Below, piece by piece: positions 46,610 to 55,051 of a stretch of DNA of 64,000 nucleotides. Each line of letters opens with the position of its first letter. Position 1 is the first letter of the stretch. The stretch covers positions 1 to 64,000 of the forward strand of contig JAFZUW010000004.1 in assembly GCA_017618195.1 (NCBI GenBank). Reading direction: 5' to 3'. The notes under the pieces are model-generated. The model had not been told where the DNA came from. It made no database searches and saw only the letters and a list, made by a program, of their open reading frames with translations. The DNA is from Lachnospiraceae bacterium (GTDB taxonomy: Bacteria; Bacillota; Clostridia; Lachnospirales; Lachnospiraceae). Position numbers and translations under genes: made by a program.

Positions 46610-47665
46610 CTACCCTTCTACCTGAGACTCTCCCTTGATGTCGATCTTGTATCCGGTAAGACGGGCTGCAAGTCTTGCATTCTGTCCGCCGGTACCGATT
46701 GCAAGGCAGAGCTGGTGATCCGGTACGACTACTCTTGCGCTGTGCTCGTCCTCGTTTACGTCAACATAAACGACTTTGGCGGGCGAAAGCGCGTTCTTGA
46801 TAAGGATCTCCGGGTTATCGCTCCAGTTGATGATATCAATCTTCTCACCGCGAAGTTCGTCAACAACCGCGTTTACACGGGCGCTGTTAACGCCTACGCA
46901 TGCGCCGACGGGATCTACGTTCGGATGATGCGAGTAAACGGCCATCTTCGTTCTCTGGCCGGCCTCACGGCTGATGCTCTTGATCTCAACGGTTCCGTCC
47001 GCGACTTCGGCAACCTCGTTCTCGAAAAGTCTCTTAACAAGGTCCGGATGGGTACGGGATACGGTGATCTTCGGTCCCTTAGGGGTTTCCTTAACTTCGA
47101 GAACGTAAACCTTTACGCGCTCGTTAAGACGGAAGGTCTCGCCGCGGATCTGCTCGGACTCGATCAGAAGAGCGTCCATCTTGCCGAGGTTCAGGGTGAT
47201 CGTCTTCTCGCTGATACGCTGAACGATACCGGTAACAACCTCATGCTCCTTGCCTGCATACTTCTCGTAAAGCTGCTTGCGCTCTTCCTCGCGGATCTTC
47301 TGAACGATTGCCTGCTTTGCCCGGCTTGCAACAATACGTCCGAAATCATGCGGGATCACTTCCTGATAAGCAACGTCGCCGATAGCGAGCTTCTTATGCG
47401 GGAAACGTGCGGCTGCCTCTTCGGGAGTGATCTGAATGGAGGGATCTTCTACCTCCTCCGTAACCTCATATCCCGAAAGAACCTTTACATCACCACTCTC
47501 GGGATTGATCGTAACCGTAACATAGTCGTTCTTCTTGTACTCGTTCTTTACGGCTGCAACGAGTGCCGTTTCAATTGCTTCCAAAAGCACTTCCTTCGGA
47601 ATGTCTTTCTCCTTTTCAATCGTATTCAGTGCCTCAATCAGCATGTTCTTGTTTTCTTTTTCCAT
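46610..47665 (-). CDS. nusA: Transcription termination/antitermination factor NusA
   Basis: RNA polymerase-associated factor that promotes pausing and intrinsic termination. The N-terminal domain (MLIEALNTIEKEKDIPKE) precedes an S1 domain (VVTGIVQRISEKTITLNLG). Two KH domains follow, with VGACVGVNSARVNAVVDEL and AIGTGGQNARLAARLTGYKI. 351 residues, without the acidic C-terminal repeats of E. coli. It may control its own operon through the leader palindrome upstream of rimP. Confidence 0.97.
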   Translation of the reverse strand: MEKENKNMLIEALNTIEKEKDIPKEVLLEAIETALVAAVKNEYKKNDYVTVTINPESGDVKVLSGYEVTEEVEDPSIQITPEEAAARFPHKKLAIGDVAYQEVIPHDFGRIVASRAKQAIVQKIREEERKQLYEKYAGKEHEVVTGIVQRISEKTITLNLGKMDALLIESEQIRGETFRLNERVKVYVLEVKETPKGPKITVSRTHPDLVKRLFENEVAEVADGTVEIKSISREAGQRTKMAVYSHHPNVDPVGACVGVNSARVNAVVDELRGEKIDIINWSDNPEILIKNALSPAKVVYVDVNEDEHSARVVVPDHQLCLAIGTGGQNARLAARLTGYKIDIKGESQVEG

Positions 47666-47689
47666 GGTGTCCTCTTTTCTGTAATATTT

Positions 47690-48163
47690 TTATTCGGTTT
47701 CCCATACAAATGCCTGACGGATCATCGAGAGGTTCTTTCTCTCAATGACGAGATCCGTTCCGTCTTCACATACCGTGATCGTGTCGCGGTCATACGCCTT
47801 CAGGTCCGCGGTCATTTCCTTACGTCCGTTAACCGCCTTAAAGAATTTCATCTCCACCGGCTTGCCGATGTTCCGTTCGAAATCCTTTTCCTTTTTAAGC
47901 GGTCTCGTGAGACCCGGTGAGCTGACTTCGAGGATATATGCTTCCGCAATGAAGTCTGCCTCGTCAAGCCTGTCGCTCAAAGCCCTGCTTACCTTTTCGC
48001 AGTCGTCAATCGTAATGCCGCCCGGTTTATCGATATATACGCGAAGATACCAGTCGCCCGCTTCCTTCTCATAATCGATATCGACAAGCTCGAATTGACA
48101 TTCCGAAAGGATCGGCTCCAAAAGCTCGGCCGTCCTGCTTTCGTATGTTTCCTTCTTGGCCAT
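47690..48163 (-). CDS. rimP: Ribosome maturation factor RimP
   Basis: Assists early 30S assembly. 157 residues, normal length, with FELVDIDYEKEAGDWYLRVY, DDCEKVSRALSDRLDE and YILEVSSPGLTRPLK. First gene of the rimP-nusA-infB operon. GGAGG and AAGGA lie upstream of the ATG. Confidence 0.96.
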   Translation of the reverse strand: MAKKETYESRTAELLEPILSECQFELVDIDYEKEAGDWYLRVYIDKPGGITIDDCEKVSRALSDRLDEADFIAEAYILEVSSPGLTRPLKKEKDFERNIGKPVEMKFFKAVNGRKEMTADLKAYDRDTITVCEDGTDLVIERKNLSMIRQAFVWETE

Positions 48164-48204
48164 ACTTAATCCTTCCTCCGTGCTTATTCCGTAAAAGCAA
48201 ACGG

Positions 48205-48232
48205 AAAGGAGTTCCGAATTCGGAACTCCTTT
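48205..48232. promoter_or_regulatory. 28-bp perfect palindrome in the rimP leader
   Basis: A perfect palindrome (AAAGGAGTTCCGAA and its complement) lies between the rimP promoter and start codon. Downstream on the minus strand the sequence TTTCCGTTTGCTTTTACGG is a broken U-tract. GTAAAAG at the 5' base (48235-48229) is also complementary to CTTTTAC (48197-48191), which would give an alternative pairing. It fits a weak intrinsic terminator used as an attenuator. Confidence 0.7.
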
Positions 48233-48259
48233 TACAATACCACCTTAGTTACAAAACAT

Positions 48260-48287
48260 ATTATAACGCATATTTCGGAAAATGCAA
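48260..48287 (-). promoter_or_regulatory. Sigma-A promoter of the rimP-nusA-infB operon
   Basis: On the minus strand TTGCAT (48287-48282) and TATAAT (48265-48260) are separated by 16 bp. The expected start near 48253 gives a leader of about 90 nt. It lies just past the stop of the 52-codon membrane gene. Confidence 0.8.
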
Positions 48288-48295
48288 GAAAAATT

Positions 48296-48454
48296 TTACG
48301 CAGAAGCAGTCTGCTCCTTCTCCGCATTCTCCTGTTCTTTCAAACGGTTCTTACGCTTGCGGAGCTTGATGCCGCAGAAGATTCCGACTCCTCCGCAGGC
48401 AACCAGTGCAAGATATGTCAAAACGCTCTTTCCGAGCTCAGCCAAAAAATCCAT
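48296..48454 (-). CDS. Small single-span membrane protein, 52 residues
   Basis: A short gene with a very good ribosome site (TTAGGAGGATATC then ATG). The product starts MDFLAELGKSVLTYLALVA, has one transmembrane helix with a CGG-containing centre (about residues 11-29), then a strongly basic segment (KLRKRKNRLKE) and a Q/E-rich tail. The basic segment after the helix predicts an N-out, C-in topology. It lies 37 bp after hisIE and ends 9 bp before the rimP -35 box, so it is probably the last gene of the his transcript. I do not recognise a named family. Confidence 0.8.
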   Translation of the reverse strand: MDFLAELGKSVLTYLALVACGGVGIFCGIKLRKRKNRLKEQENAEKEQTASA

Positions 48455-48491
48455 GATATCCTCCTAAGCCTTACCGGCCGCATCCATATTA

Positions 48492-49769
48492 TCAGGATTT
48501 TCTGCGGTTGGCAAGTTCTTTTACAACATCGTTCCAGTCAAGTCCGCACTCAACCATCAATACCATCAGATGGTAGAGATAGTCGGCGATCTCGTACTTC
48601 AGCTCTTCCGCGTCCGGATTCTTTGCTGCGATCGTGATCTCGGTCGCCTCCTCGCCGCACTTCTTTAATATCTTATCGATTCCCTTTTCGAACAGATAAT
48701 TCGTATAGGAGCCTTCCTTCGGATTGTTCTTCCGATCGAGAATGATCTCGTAATCCTCATTGAGAACGTTGAGCGGATTGTAGCCGGCGTATTCCTTTTT
48801 GCAAAGTTCCGTAAAGAAGCAGGTACGGTTGCCGGTATGGCACGCGGCGCCGAGCTGGTGAACCTTTGCAAGGATCGTATCCTTGTCGCAGTCGATCCGC
48901 AGTTCCTTTAAGAACTGGTAATGGCCGCTCGTCTCACCCTTCACCCACAGTTCGTTCCGGCTTCTTGAGAAATACGTCATTCTTCCGGTATTGACCGTGT
49001 TCTCGTAAGCTTCCTCGTTCATGTAAGCAACCATCAGAACTTCCGAGGTCTTATAATCCTGAACGACAACCGGAACTAGTCCGTCCGGTCCCTTCTTGAA
49101 TTCGGAGAACGGAATCGAACTGATCATGCACTTCGTATCGATGCCGAAATCAAGCATCGCCTTCTTAACGCGGTTGATGTTCTTTCCGACATAGTAATTT
49201 GTAAGAAGCGCCGAAACATTGTCCATCGAAAGGATCGACTCGATATCGTTTCTTACAAGGCTGTCGCGGATCATTACCGGAAGCGGGCTTTCCGCAACAT
49301 GCTTTTTGATCTTATCGGGAACGACGTGCTTAAACACGAAGCCCGCAATGCCGATTTCCTTTAAGGAGTTCAACAGATCGGTATCCTCATACTCCCCGCG
49401 TGACGTATCGGGGTCGGTATTGAATTCGATGAAAATACACTTCTTTCCGAAACGGTCGATTGCTTTGACGATCTCTTCCTTCGGAAAATCGGTTCCGTAT
49501 TGAACGACTACCGCTTCCGCGCCGGTATAAAGCGCCTTCTTAACGTCTTCGAAACGCTTTACGACGCAGCCGATCATAAGCGGAATATCCGTTTCCTTCA
49601 TGATCTCGCGGACCGTTTCCAAAAAGGCGGTCTGTTCGTGCTCTCCGGAATCGTAGTTATAAACATAGAGTCCGTCCGCACCGTTCTGCTCGTAGGATTT
49701 GGCTTTCTCGATCACATTGGAACGGTACTCGGTTTCGGCATTGATATAGGCATAAATGCTCTTCTTCAT
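48492..49769 (-). CDS. hisIE: HisF-like domain fused to HisI-HisE
   Basis: The C-terminal part carries two histidine steps: phosphoribosyl-AMP cyclohydrolase (about 222-322, with [18 protein letters not shown] and [13 protein letters not shown]) and phosphoribosyl-ATP pyrophosphatase (about 335-425, with [18 protein letters not shown] and [14 protein letters not shown]). Residues 1-215 form an extra barrel-like region resembling HisF/HisA ([30 protein letters not shown]). The two catalytic Asp positions of HisF appear as Asn (N10 and N117), so it is probably not an active cyclase. hisB lies 2 bp upstream. Confidence 0.9.
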   Translation of the reverse strand: MKKSIYAYINAETEYRSNVIEKAKSYEQNGADGLYVYNYDSGEHEQTAFLETVREIMKETDIPLMIGCVVKRFEDVKKALYTGAEAVVVQYGTDFPKEEIVKAIDRFGKKCIFIEFNTDPDTSRGEYEDTDLLNSLKEIGIAGFVFKHVVPDKIKKHVAESPLPVMIRDSLVRNDIESILSMDNVSALLTNYYVGKNINRVKKAMLDFGIDTKCMISSIPFSEFKKGPDGLVPVVVQDYKTSEVLMVAYMNEEAYENTVNTGRMTYFSRSRNELWVKGETSGHYQFLKELRIDCDKDTILAKVHQLGAACHTGNRTCFFTELCKKEYAGYNPLNVLNEDYEIILDRKNNPKEGSYTNYLFEKGIDKILKKCGEEATEITIAAKNPDAEELKYEIADYLYHLMVLMVECGLDWNDVVKELANRRKS

Positions 49770-49771
49770 GC

Positions 49772-50359
49772 TTAAATGGTTCCTTTCGTGGAAAGTACGC
49801 CCTCAAGGCGGGAGTCGTATTTGGTCGCCATATCAAGGGCTTTGGCAAATGCCTTGAACATCGCCTCCAAAATGTGATGGTTGTTCTCGCCGGCAAGCAT
49901 TTTGATGTGCAGGTTCATTCCCGCGGAATAAGAAACCGCATAGAAGAATTCCTTCGCAAGCTCGGCATCCATCTCGCCGACGCGGTCAACCGTCGTCGTT
50001 ACGTCATAGCAGAAATAAGGTCTCCCGGAAAGGTCGAGCGCGCAAAGCATAAGCGTTTCATCCATCGGAAGGATAAAGCTTCCGTAACGGGTGATGCCGG
50101 CCTTGTCGCCGAGCGCCTCTTTGATGGCCTGACCGAGCACGATCCCGACATCCTCAACCGTGTGATGCGAGTCCACCTGAAGATCTCCGACGGCTTTCAG
50201 ATCCATATCGAAAAATCCGTGTTTCGCAAAACCGCAAAGCATGTGGTCGAAAAATCCGATGCCGGTTTCGATATTGAACTTACCGGTTCCGTCCAGATTC
50301 AGGGTACAGGTAATCTTCGTTTCTTTGGTTTCGCGGTTAATTGTTGCCGTTCTAGCCAT
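49772..50359 (-). CDS. hisB: Imidazoleglycerol-phosphate dehydratase
   Basis: Manganese enzyme of histidine synthesis. 195 residues, monofunctional length. Metal-binding histidine pairs are in [12 protein letters not shown] and [13 protein letters not shown], with [16 protein letters not shown] near the N-terminus. The ribosome site AGGAGG contains the last codons of hisD. Confidence 0.97.
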   Translation of the reverse strand: MARTATINRETKETKITCTLNLDGTGKFNIETGIGFFDHMLCGFAKHGFFDMDLKAVGDLQVDSHHTVEDVGIVLGQAIKEALGDKAGITRYGSFILPMDETLMLCALDLSGRPYFCYDVTTTVDRVGEMDAELAKEFFYAVSYSAGMNLHIKMLAGENNHHILEAMFKAFAKALDMATKYDSRLEGVLSTKGTI

Positions 50360-50361
50360 GA

Positions 50362-51657
50362 TCAGTCCTCCTTTTCAAACCGTACTGCAATCGAATTGGC
50401 ATGTGCCGTAAGTCCTTCGGCTTCGGCAAATGCGGTGATTTCCTTATATACGGGCTGCAGTGCCTCTCTCGAATACGAGATCACGCTGCTCTTTTTCACA
50501 AAGTCGTCCACATTTAACGGGGAGAAGAAACGGGCGGTTCCGTTGGTCGGAAGAATGTGATCCGGTCCGGCGAAATAATCGCCGAGCGGCTCGCTTGAGT
50601 ACTCTCCGAGGAAAATCGCTCCCGCGTTCTTAATGTAGGTCATCGTATCGAAAGGATTCTTCGTAAGAATCTCAAGGTGCTCGGATGCGATGTCATTGGC
50701 CGTATCGATTGCCTGCTTCATCGAGTCGGCAACGAAGATATAGCCGTAGTTTTCAAGCGATTTCTCGATAACGGCCTGTCTCGAAAGCTTCTTCGTGAAG
50801 TTGTCAACCTCAACGGAAACCTTCTCGGCAAGCTCCCTGCTCGTCGTAACGAGGATTGCGCTTGCAAGCTCGTCATGCTCGGCCTGGCTCAACAGATCGG
50901 CAGCCACATAGCGGGGATTGGCGGTTTCATCGGCAAGAATCAGGATCTCGCTCGGTCCCGCGATCGAATCGATTCCGACCGCACCGTATACGGCCTTCTT
51001 GGCAAGCGCCACATAGATGTTTCCGGGACCAACGATCTTGTCTACCTTCGGAATGCTTTCGGTACCGTAAGCAAGCGCCGCAATTGCCTGGGCTCCGCCC
51101 ACCTTAAGGATACGGTCAACGCCGGCTTCAACAGCCGCAACAACCGAAGTCGGATTGAGTCCGCCGCTCTTCTGCGGAGGCGTTACCATAATGATTTCGT
51201 TAACGCCCGCAACCTTGGCCGGGATCACGTTCATCAATACGCTCGAGGAAAGAACGGCTTTTCCGCCCGGAACGTATACGCCGACCTTGGCGATCGGAAG
51301 GATGCGCTGTCCGAGGAATATGCCGTCCTTCGTCTCGAACCAGCTCGCTCTCTTCTGGAGCATGTGATAATCACGGATGTTTTTGATCGCATCGCGGATA
51401 ACCTTAAGCAGTTCCGGATCGATTTCCTTATAAGCCTGCTCAATCTCCGCTTTCGTTACTTCGATATTGTCCTTATTGATCTCTATACCGTCAAAGCGGG
51501 CGGTATATTCAAATACGGCACGGTCGCCGTCTGCGCGGACGTTTTTAATGATCTCGGCAACCGCATCTTCCTGCTTGCGGAACGATTCGGTGCTTCTTTT
51601 TGCGAGAATGTCCTGCAGTTCGCGTTTGGATTGCTCCGTTAAAGTTACTATTCTCAT
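50362..51657 (-). CDS. hisD: Histidinol dehydrogenase
   Basis: Zinc/NAD enzyme for the last two oxidations to histidine. 431 residues with VGVYVPGGKAVLSSSVLMN, KIVGPGNIYVALAKKAV and SEILILADE. The conserved catalytic region is in SQAEHDELASAILVT and GPDHILPTNGTARF. AAAGGA precedes the ATG. It lies between the HisZ-HisG fusion and hisB. Confidence 0.97.
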   Translation of the reverse strand: MRIVTLTEQSKRELQDILAKRSTESFRKQEDAVAEIIKNVRADGDRAVFEYTARFDGIEINKDNIEVTKAEIEQAYKEIDPELLKVIRDAIKNIRDYHMLQKRASWFETKDGIFLGQRILPIAKVGVYVPGGKAVLSSSVLMNVIPAKVAGVNEIIMVTPPQKSGGLNPTSVVAAVEAGVDRILKVGGAQAIAALAYGTESIPKVDKIVGPGNIYVALAKKAVYGAVGIDSIAGPSEILILADETANPRYVAADLLSQAEHDELASAILVTTSRELAEKVSVEVDNFTKKLSRQAVIEKSLENYGYIFVADSMKQAIDTANDIASEHLEILTKNPFDTMTYIKNAGAIFLGEYSSEPLGDYFAGPDHILPTNGTARFFSPLNVDDFVKKSSVISYSREALQPVYKEITAFAEAEGLTAHANSIAVRFEKED

Positions 51658-51681
51658 TGTATTTTCCTTTCGAAAGACCGT

Positions 51682-53337
51682 TTACTGTGCATCCAAAACG
51701 GCCTTGATGTCTTTAATAAGCTTCTGAATGCGCTCCTGCTCCATCTTCATGCTGACCTGATTGACAACCATTCTGGCGGACAGCGGAGCAACTTCCTCGA
51801 GAACCTCAAGCCCGTTCTCGCGAAGCGTCGAACCGGTTTCGACGATATCCACGATCACTTCGGAAAGACCGACGATCGGTGCAAGCTCGATGGAACCGTT
51901 CAACTTGATGATCTCAACGGACTGATGCTTTACGTTTAAGAAATAATCCTTAGCAATTGCCGGGTACTTCGTTGCAACGCGGATCACCTTGCCGCTTCCG
52001 AGAAGTTCTTTCGCTTCCTTCGGGCCCGCAACGCACATTCTGCAGCGTCCCATATTGAAATCGATGACTTCGTAAAGCTTGCGGCCTTCCTCTAGGATCG
52101 TATCCTTTCCGACAACGCCGATATCGGCGGCGCCGTACTCGACATAGGTCGGAACGTCGTTGGCCTTGGCAAGGAAGAAACGCATCTTCTGCTCTTCGTT
52201 TGTGAAGATCAGCTTTCTCGTGCTCTTATCCTTCATTTCCTCGCAGGAATACCCGGCTTTGGTAAGGATCTCCATCGCCTTTTCCGCAAGACGACCCTTT
52301 GCAAGAGCTACCGTAATATATTCCTGGCACGGCTCCTGCTTCAGGTTTCCGGCAATCCCCTGACGCTCGATCGCCATCATCAGCGAATCAACCGTAATCG
52401 ACATTCCGATTGCGGGCGCGTCCATTCCGAACTGCGAAACAAGGTTATCGTAACGGCCGCCCGAAGCTACCGGCTCGCCCGAACCGTACGTGATCGCACG
52501 GAATATGATACCGGTATAATAGCGGTATTTGCTGAGCATGCCGAGATCAAGCGAAACGTAGCGGTCGTAACCGTCCTTACCGAGGATTTCGTACAATGCC
52601 TGCAGACGGTCAAGCGCGCAGAGGCTTCTCTGATTCTTCGTAAGCTGACGGATCTCGCCGATTTTCTCAAAGCTTCCGAACAGTTCCGGAATCCGGAGGA
52701 TCAGTTCCTTATCCTCGTTACTTACGGATGTCGCGGAAAGAAGCTGTGAAGCTCCGGTCAGGTTCTTCGTTTTAATCAGCTTGCGGAGAGATTCTTCCTC
52801 TTCCTCGCTAAAACGGCAGTCTTCGACAAGTCCTTTAAAGAATGCAGCCATACCGATTTCAATCTGAAAGCTTTCGATTCCGGCTGCGCGTATGCATTCA
52901 ATCGTTAATTCGATTATCGCCGCATCGGCTTCAACGGAAGCGTCATTCATCAATTCGGCACCGAGCTGCGTTGTTTCCTTAAGCCGTCCCTGATAGCTTT
53001 CGTTATTCTGGAACGTATTGCCGCAGTAACAAAGCTTGATCGGACCTTCCTCGCCTCGGAAGTACTTCGCAACCGACCTCGCGATCGACGGCGTCATATC
53101 CGGACGAAGCACAAGCGTATTGCCCTCACGGTCGAAGAACTTATACATGTCCTTGGACGGAACGGTTCCGCGCTCTTTGCTGAAAATATCAAAATATTCG
53201 AACGAAGGAGTCTCGATATCGAGATATCCGTGCCGGTGCATGCAGTCCTTAAGCTTGTTCTGAAGAAGGATCTTCTCCCTGCATTCCCTTCCGTAAATAT
53301 CGCGTACGCCTTCGGGTGTGTGTAATAATTCTGTCAT
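51682..53337 (-). CDS. hisZG: HisZ-HisG fusion: ATP phosphoribosyltransferase with regulatory subunit
   Basis: Catalyses the first, feedback-controlled step of histidine synthesis. Residues 1-325 are HisZ, a class II histidyl-tRNA-synthetase-like regulatory domain (VLRPDMTPSIARSVAKYF, CYCGNTFQNNESYQGR, RYYTGIIFRAITYGSGEP, ASGGRYDNL). After a short linker, residues 340-551 are a complete short-form HisG (ITVALAKGRLAEKAMEIL, GAADIGVVGKDTILEE, DIVETGSTLRENGLEVLE). The reading frame is unbroken across the junction. In most bacteria these are two genes that assemble as a hetero-octamer. The ATG at 53337 has a weak site; a GTG four codons upstream is possible. Confidence 0.93.
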   Translation of the reverse strand: MTELLHTPEGVRDIYGRECREKILLQNKLKDCMHRHGYLDIETPSFEYFDIFSKERGTVPSKDMYKFFDREGNTLVLRPDMTPSIARSVAKYFRGEEGPIKLCYCGNTFQNNESYQGRLKETTQLGAELMNDASVEADAAIIELTIECIRAAGIESFQIEIGMAAFFKGLVEDCRFSEEEEESLRKLIKTKNLTGASQLLSATSVSNEDKELILRIPELFGSFEKIGEIRQLTKNQRSLCALDRLQALYEILGKDGYDRYVSLDLGMLSKYRYYTGIIFRAITYGSGEPVASGGRYDNLVSQFGMDAPAIGMSITVDSLMMAIERQGIAGNLKQEPCQEYITVALAKGRLAEKAMEILTKAGYSCEEMKDKSTRKLIFTNEEQKMRFFLAKANDVPTYVEYGAADIGVVGKDTILEEGRKLYEVIDFNMGRCRMCVAGPKEAKELLGSGKVIRVATKYPAIAKDYFLNVKHQSVEIIKLNGSIELAPIVGLSEVIVDIVETGSTLRENGLEVLEEVAPLSARMVVNQVSMKMEQERIQKLIKDIKAVLDAQ

Positions 53338-53393
53338 AATGTCTCTCACTTTCGTGTGGTAGAGTGTTAACTTGGTAGCAAATGAATGTAGAC

Positions 53394-53422
53394 ATTATAT
53401 AGAACGAAAATTCATCTGTCAA
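53394..53422 (-). promoter_or_regulatory. Consensus sigma-A promoter of the his operon
   Basis: On the minus strand TTGACA (53422-53417) and TATAAT (53399-53394) are separated by 17 bp, a perfect match in both boxes and spacing. The leader is about 50 nt, too short for a T-box or a his attenuator. Confidence 0.92.
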
Positions 53423-53444
53423 GACTCAAATTCATTTTGCGAAA

Positions 53445-53471
53445 ACATCGGAAAATGCCCCGCCAAGGGCA
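53445..53471 (-). terminator. Probable terminator after recU
   Basis: TGCCC (53456-53460) pairs with GGGCA (53467-53471) around a 6-nt loop. The minus strand continues TTTTCCGATGTTTT. It lies directly past the recU stop and before the his promoter. Confidence 0.55.
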
Positions 53472-53473
53472 GC

Positions 53474-54025
53474 TTAATCGTCTCCTTTTCCGTCTTCGCG
53501 CCTTGCAAGGTCGTCGTTTACGTATTCGAGGTAGTTCACGTAAAGACTGTCCCCTTTTTTGTAAAACCGCGTTCCGTCCAGCTCGGAAAATGCGACGCTC
53601 TTCCGCCCGCCCTTCTCCATCCGATCGTAGAAGAAAGCGAGCTCGTCATAATTCATATAATAAATGATCTCACGCTCGGTGTAATAAATGAGAAGGAACG
53701 CGACGCCGCCCTGCGCCTCGAAATCGCGCATGTATTTAACCTGGTGCTCATGCACGTTATGAAGCGGAAACGTATCCTGCGCGCACTCCTTACAGTCGAA
53801 ACAGAGCGGAACGCCCTGTGCCACGCCGACGTAGTCGACCGTGCTGATCTGGTCGAAATAGGCAAGCGTGATATGCTTTGATTCCTTATCGATCTCGATC
53901 GGCGTGATCGGGGTCGGAATCTTATGAACAAGCGCAATCCCGTTATCACGGTAATATTCATTGGTCTCGTTAATCAATTCCTCAAAGAACGATCCCCGAA
54001 GTCCCCGGGATTTCCATGACGGCAT
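53474..54025 (-). CDS. recU: Holliday junction resolvase RecU
   Basis: Metal-dependent nuclease of the restriction-endonuclease fold that resolves recombination intermediates in Firmicutes. 183 residues. SRGLRGSFFEELINETNEYY, STVDYVGVAQGVPLCFDCKE and HEHQVKYMRDFEAQGG match the family, and the D-(x)n-D-x-K/E acidic set is in the middle block. GGGG precedes the ATG. The start overlaps the upstream pseudouridine synthase by 44 nt. In Bacillus recU is paired with the pbpA (ponA) gene, which is not seen here. Confidence 0.92.
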   Translation of the reverse strand: MPSWKSRGLRGSFFEELINETNEYYRDNGIALVHKIPTPITPIEIDKESKHITLAYFDQISTVDYVGVAQGVPLCFDCKECAQDTFPLHNVHEHQVKYMRDFEAQGGVAFLLIYYTEREIIYYMNYDELAFFYDRMEKGGRKSVAFSELDGTRFYKKGDSLYVNYLEYVNDDLARREDGKGDD

Positions 54026-55043
54026 ACAATTCTTCCCCTTTCGCCAATTCGCAGGATGCTACTTCCGCAAACAGTTTCGGAAGCGGCGCGTAAAACGTCT
54101 TTTCGGAAAGGTTTTGCAAAACGCCTTCCGCAATCTTCGGAAAATGCACCGCATACGCGAGGAGCATCTGTCCTCTTAAATGATAAAGCTGACGGTACTT
54201 TTGATTCAAAACGGCATATTGACTGCCTTCCGGGATGTATTTCGGATCCCCGAGTACCGGATACCCGAGATACGAAAGCACGCTTCGGATCTGGTGGGAT
54301 TTGCCGGTATGAAGCCGCACGCGGACAAGGCTCAGATCCTTACCGGTACGGACCGCGGTAATCTCCGTATGAACCGAAACGTATTGATTGCCTTCCGGAC
54401 GGTCCGAAACCGTCACCTGATTGGCAGCAGTATCCTTACATAAATAAAGTCTGCTGTCGATTGCCTTCGGAAAGGTTCCCAAAACGACGGCGTAATAGTA
54501 TTTGCCGAGCGTGCGCTCCTTTAAAAGCCGGTTCAGTTCACGCCCTCCGGGAAGCGTCTTTCCGAACAGCACGAGTCCGGGCGTATTACGGTCAAGACGG
54601 TTGCAGATGCCGGGTTTAAACTCCTTTAGGGTCTGCGCGGTAACCGAACCGTTGTCGATTAAGTATTGAAGGATCATCTCGTTGATCGATTCGCCTTCGC
54701 TTGTATCTTTCTGCGAAAGAACGCCGGCGGGTTTATATGCGATCAGCACGTGATTGTCTTCATAAACGACCGACTCCGGTTTGACCGGATGTTCGCTGTA
54801 AAGCGGAACCGTTTCGATCTGCCTGCCGCGGAACTTTTCGTAAGTTTCTTCCGAAAAGAAGATTTCGACCGTATCGCCTTCTTTCAGAATTTCACTGCCT
54901 TCCGCCTTCGCTTTGTTGAGCGTAATGTTCTTCTTTCGAAGCATCTTATATAAAAACCCGCTGCCTGCTGCCGGCATAAGCCTGGTCAGATACTTGTTAA
55001 ACCTCGAGCCGGCATCCCGGTCCGTAATCGTATGACTGATCAT
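53982..55043 (-). CDS. RluA-family rRNA pseudouridine synthase
   Basis: 353 residues. An S4-like N-terminal part (FNKYLTRLMPAAGSGFLYKMLRKKNITLN) and a catalytic domain with CNRLDRNTPGLVLFGKT containing the Asp nucleophile, then HTGKSHQIRSVLSYLGYPVLGD. Likely target is 23S rRNA (RluC-like), not proven. A well-placed AGGAG precedes the ATG at 55043. Confidence 0.92.
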   Translation of the reverse strand: MISHTITDRDAGSRFNKYLTRLMPAAGSGFLYKMLRKKNITLNKAKAEGSEILKEGDTVEIFFSEETYEKFRGRQIETVPLYSEHPVKPESVVYEDNHVLIAYKPAGVLSQKDTSEGESINEMILQYLIDNGSVTAQTLKEFKPGICNRLDRNTPGLVLFGKTLPGGRELNRLLKERTLGKYYYAVVLGTFPKAIDSRLYLCKDTAANQVTVSDRPEGNQYVSVHTEITAVRTGKDLSLVRVRLHTGKSHQIRSVLSYLGYPVLGDPKYIPEGSQYAVLNQKYRQLYHLRGQMLLAYAVHFPKIAEGVLQNLSEKTFYAPLPKLFAEVASCELAKGEELYAVMEIPGTSGIVL

Positions 55044-55051
55044 AAACGCTC

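Noticed and set aside
46307-47920. Open frame of 537 codons on the plus strand
   Set aside because: Antisense to rnpM, nusA and part of rimP, all clear families.
53338-53400. Leader of the his operon considered for a T-box or his attenuator
   Set aside because: The leader is only about 50 nt from the consensus promoter and lacks a specifier stem, T-box sequence or His-codon run.
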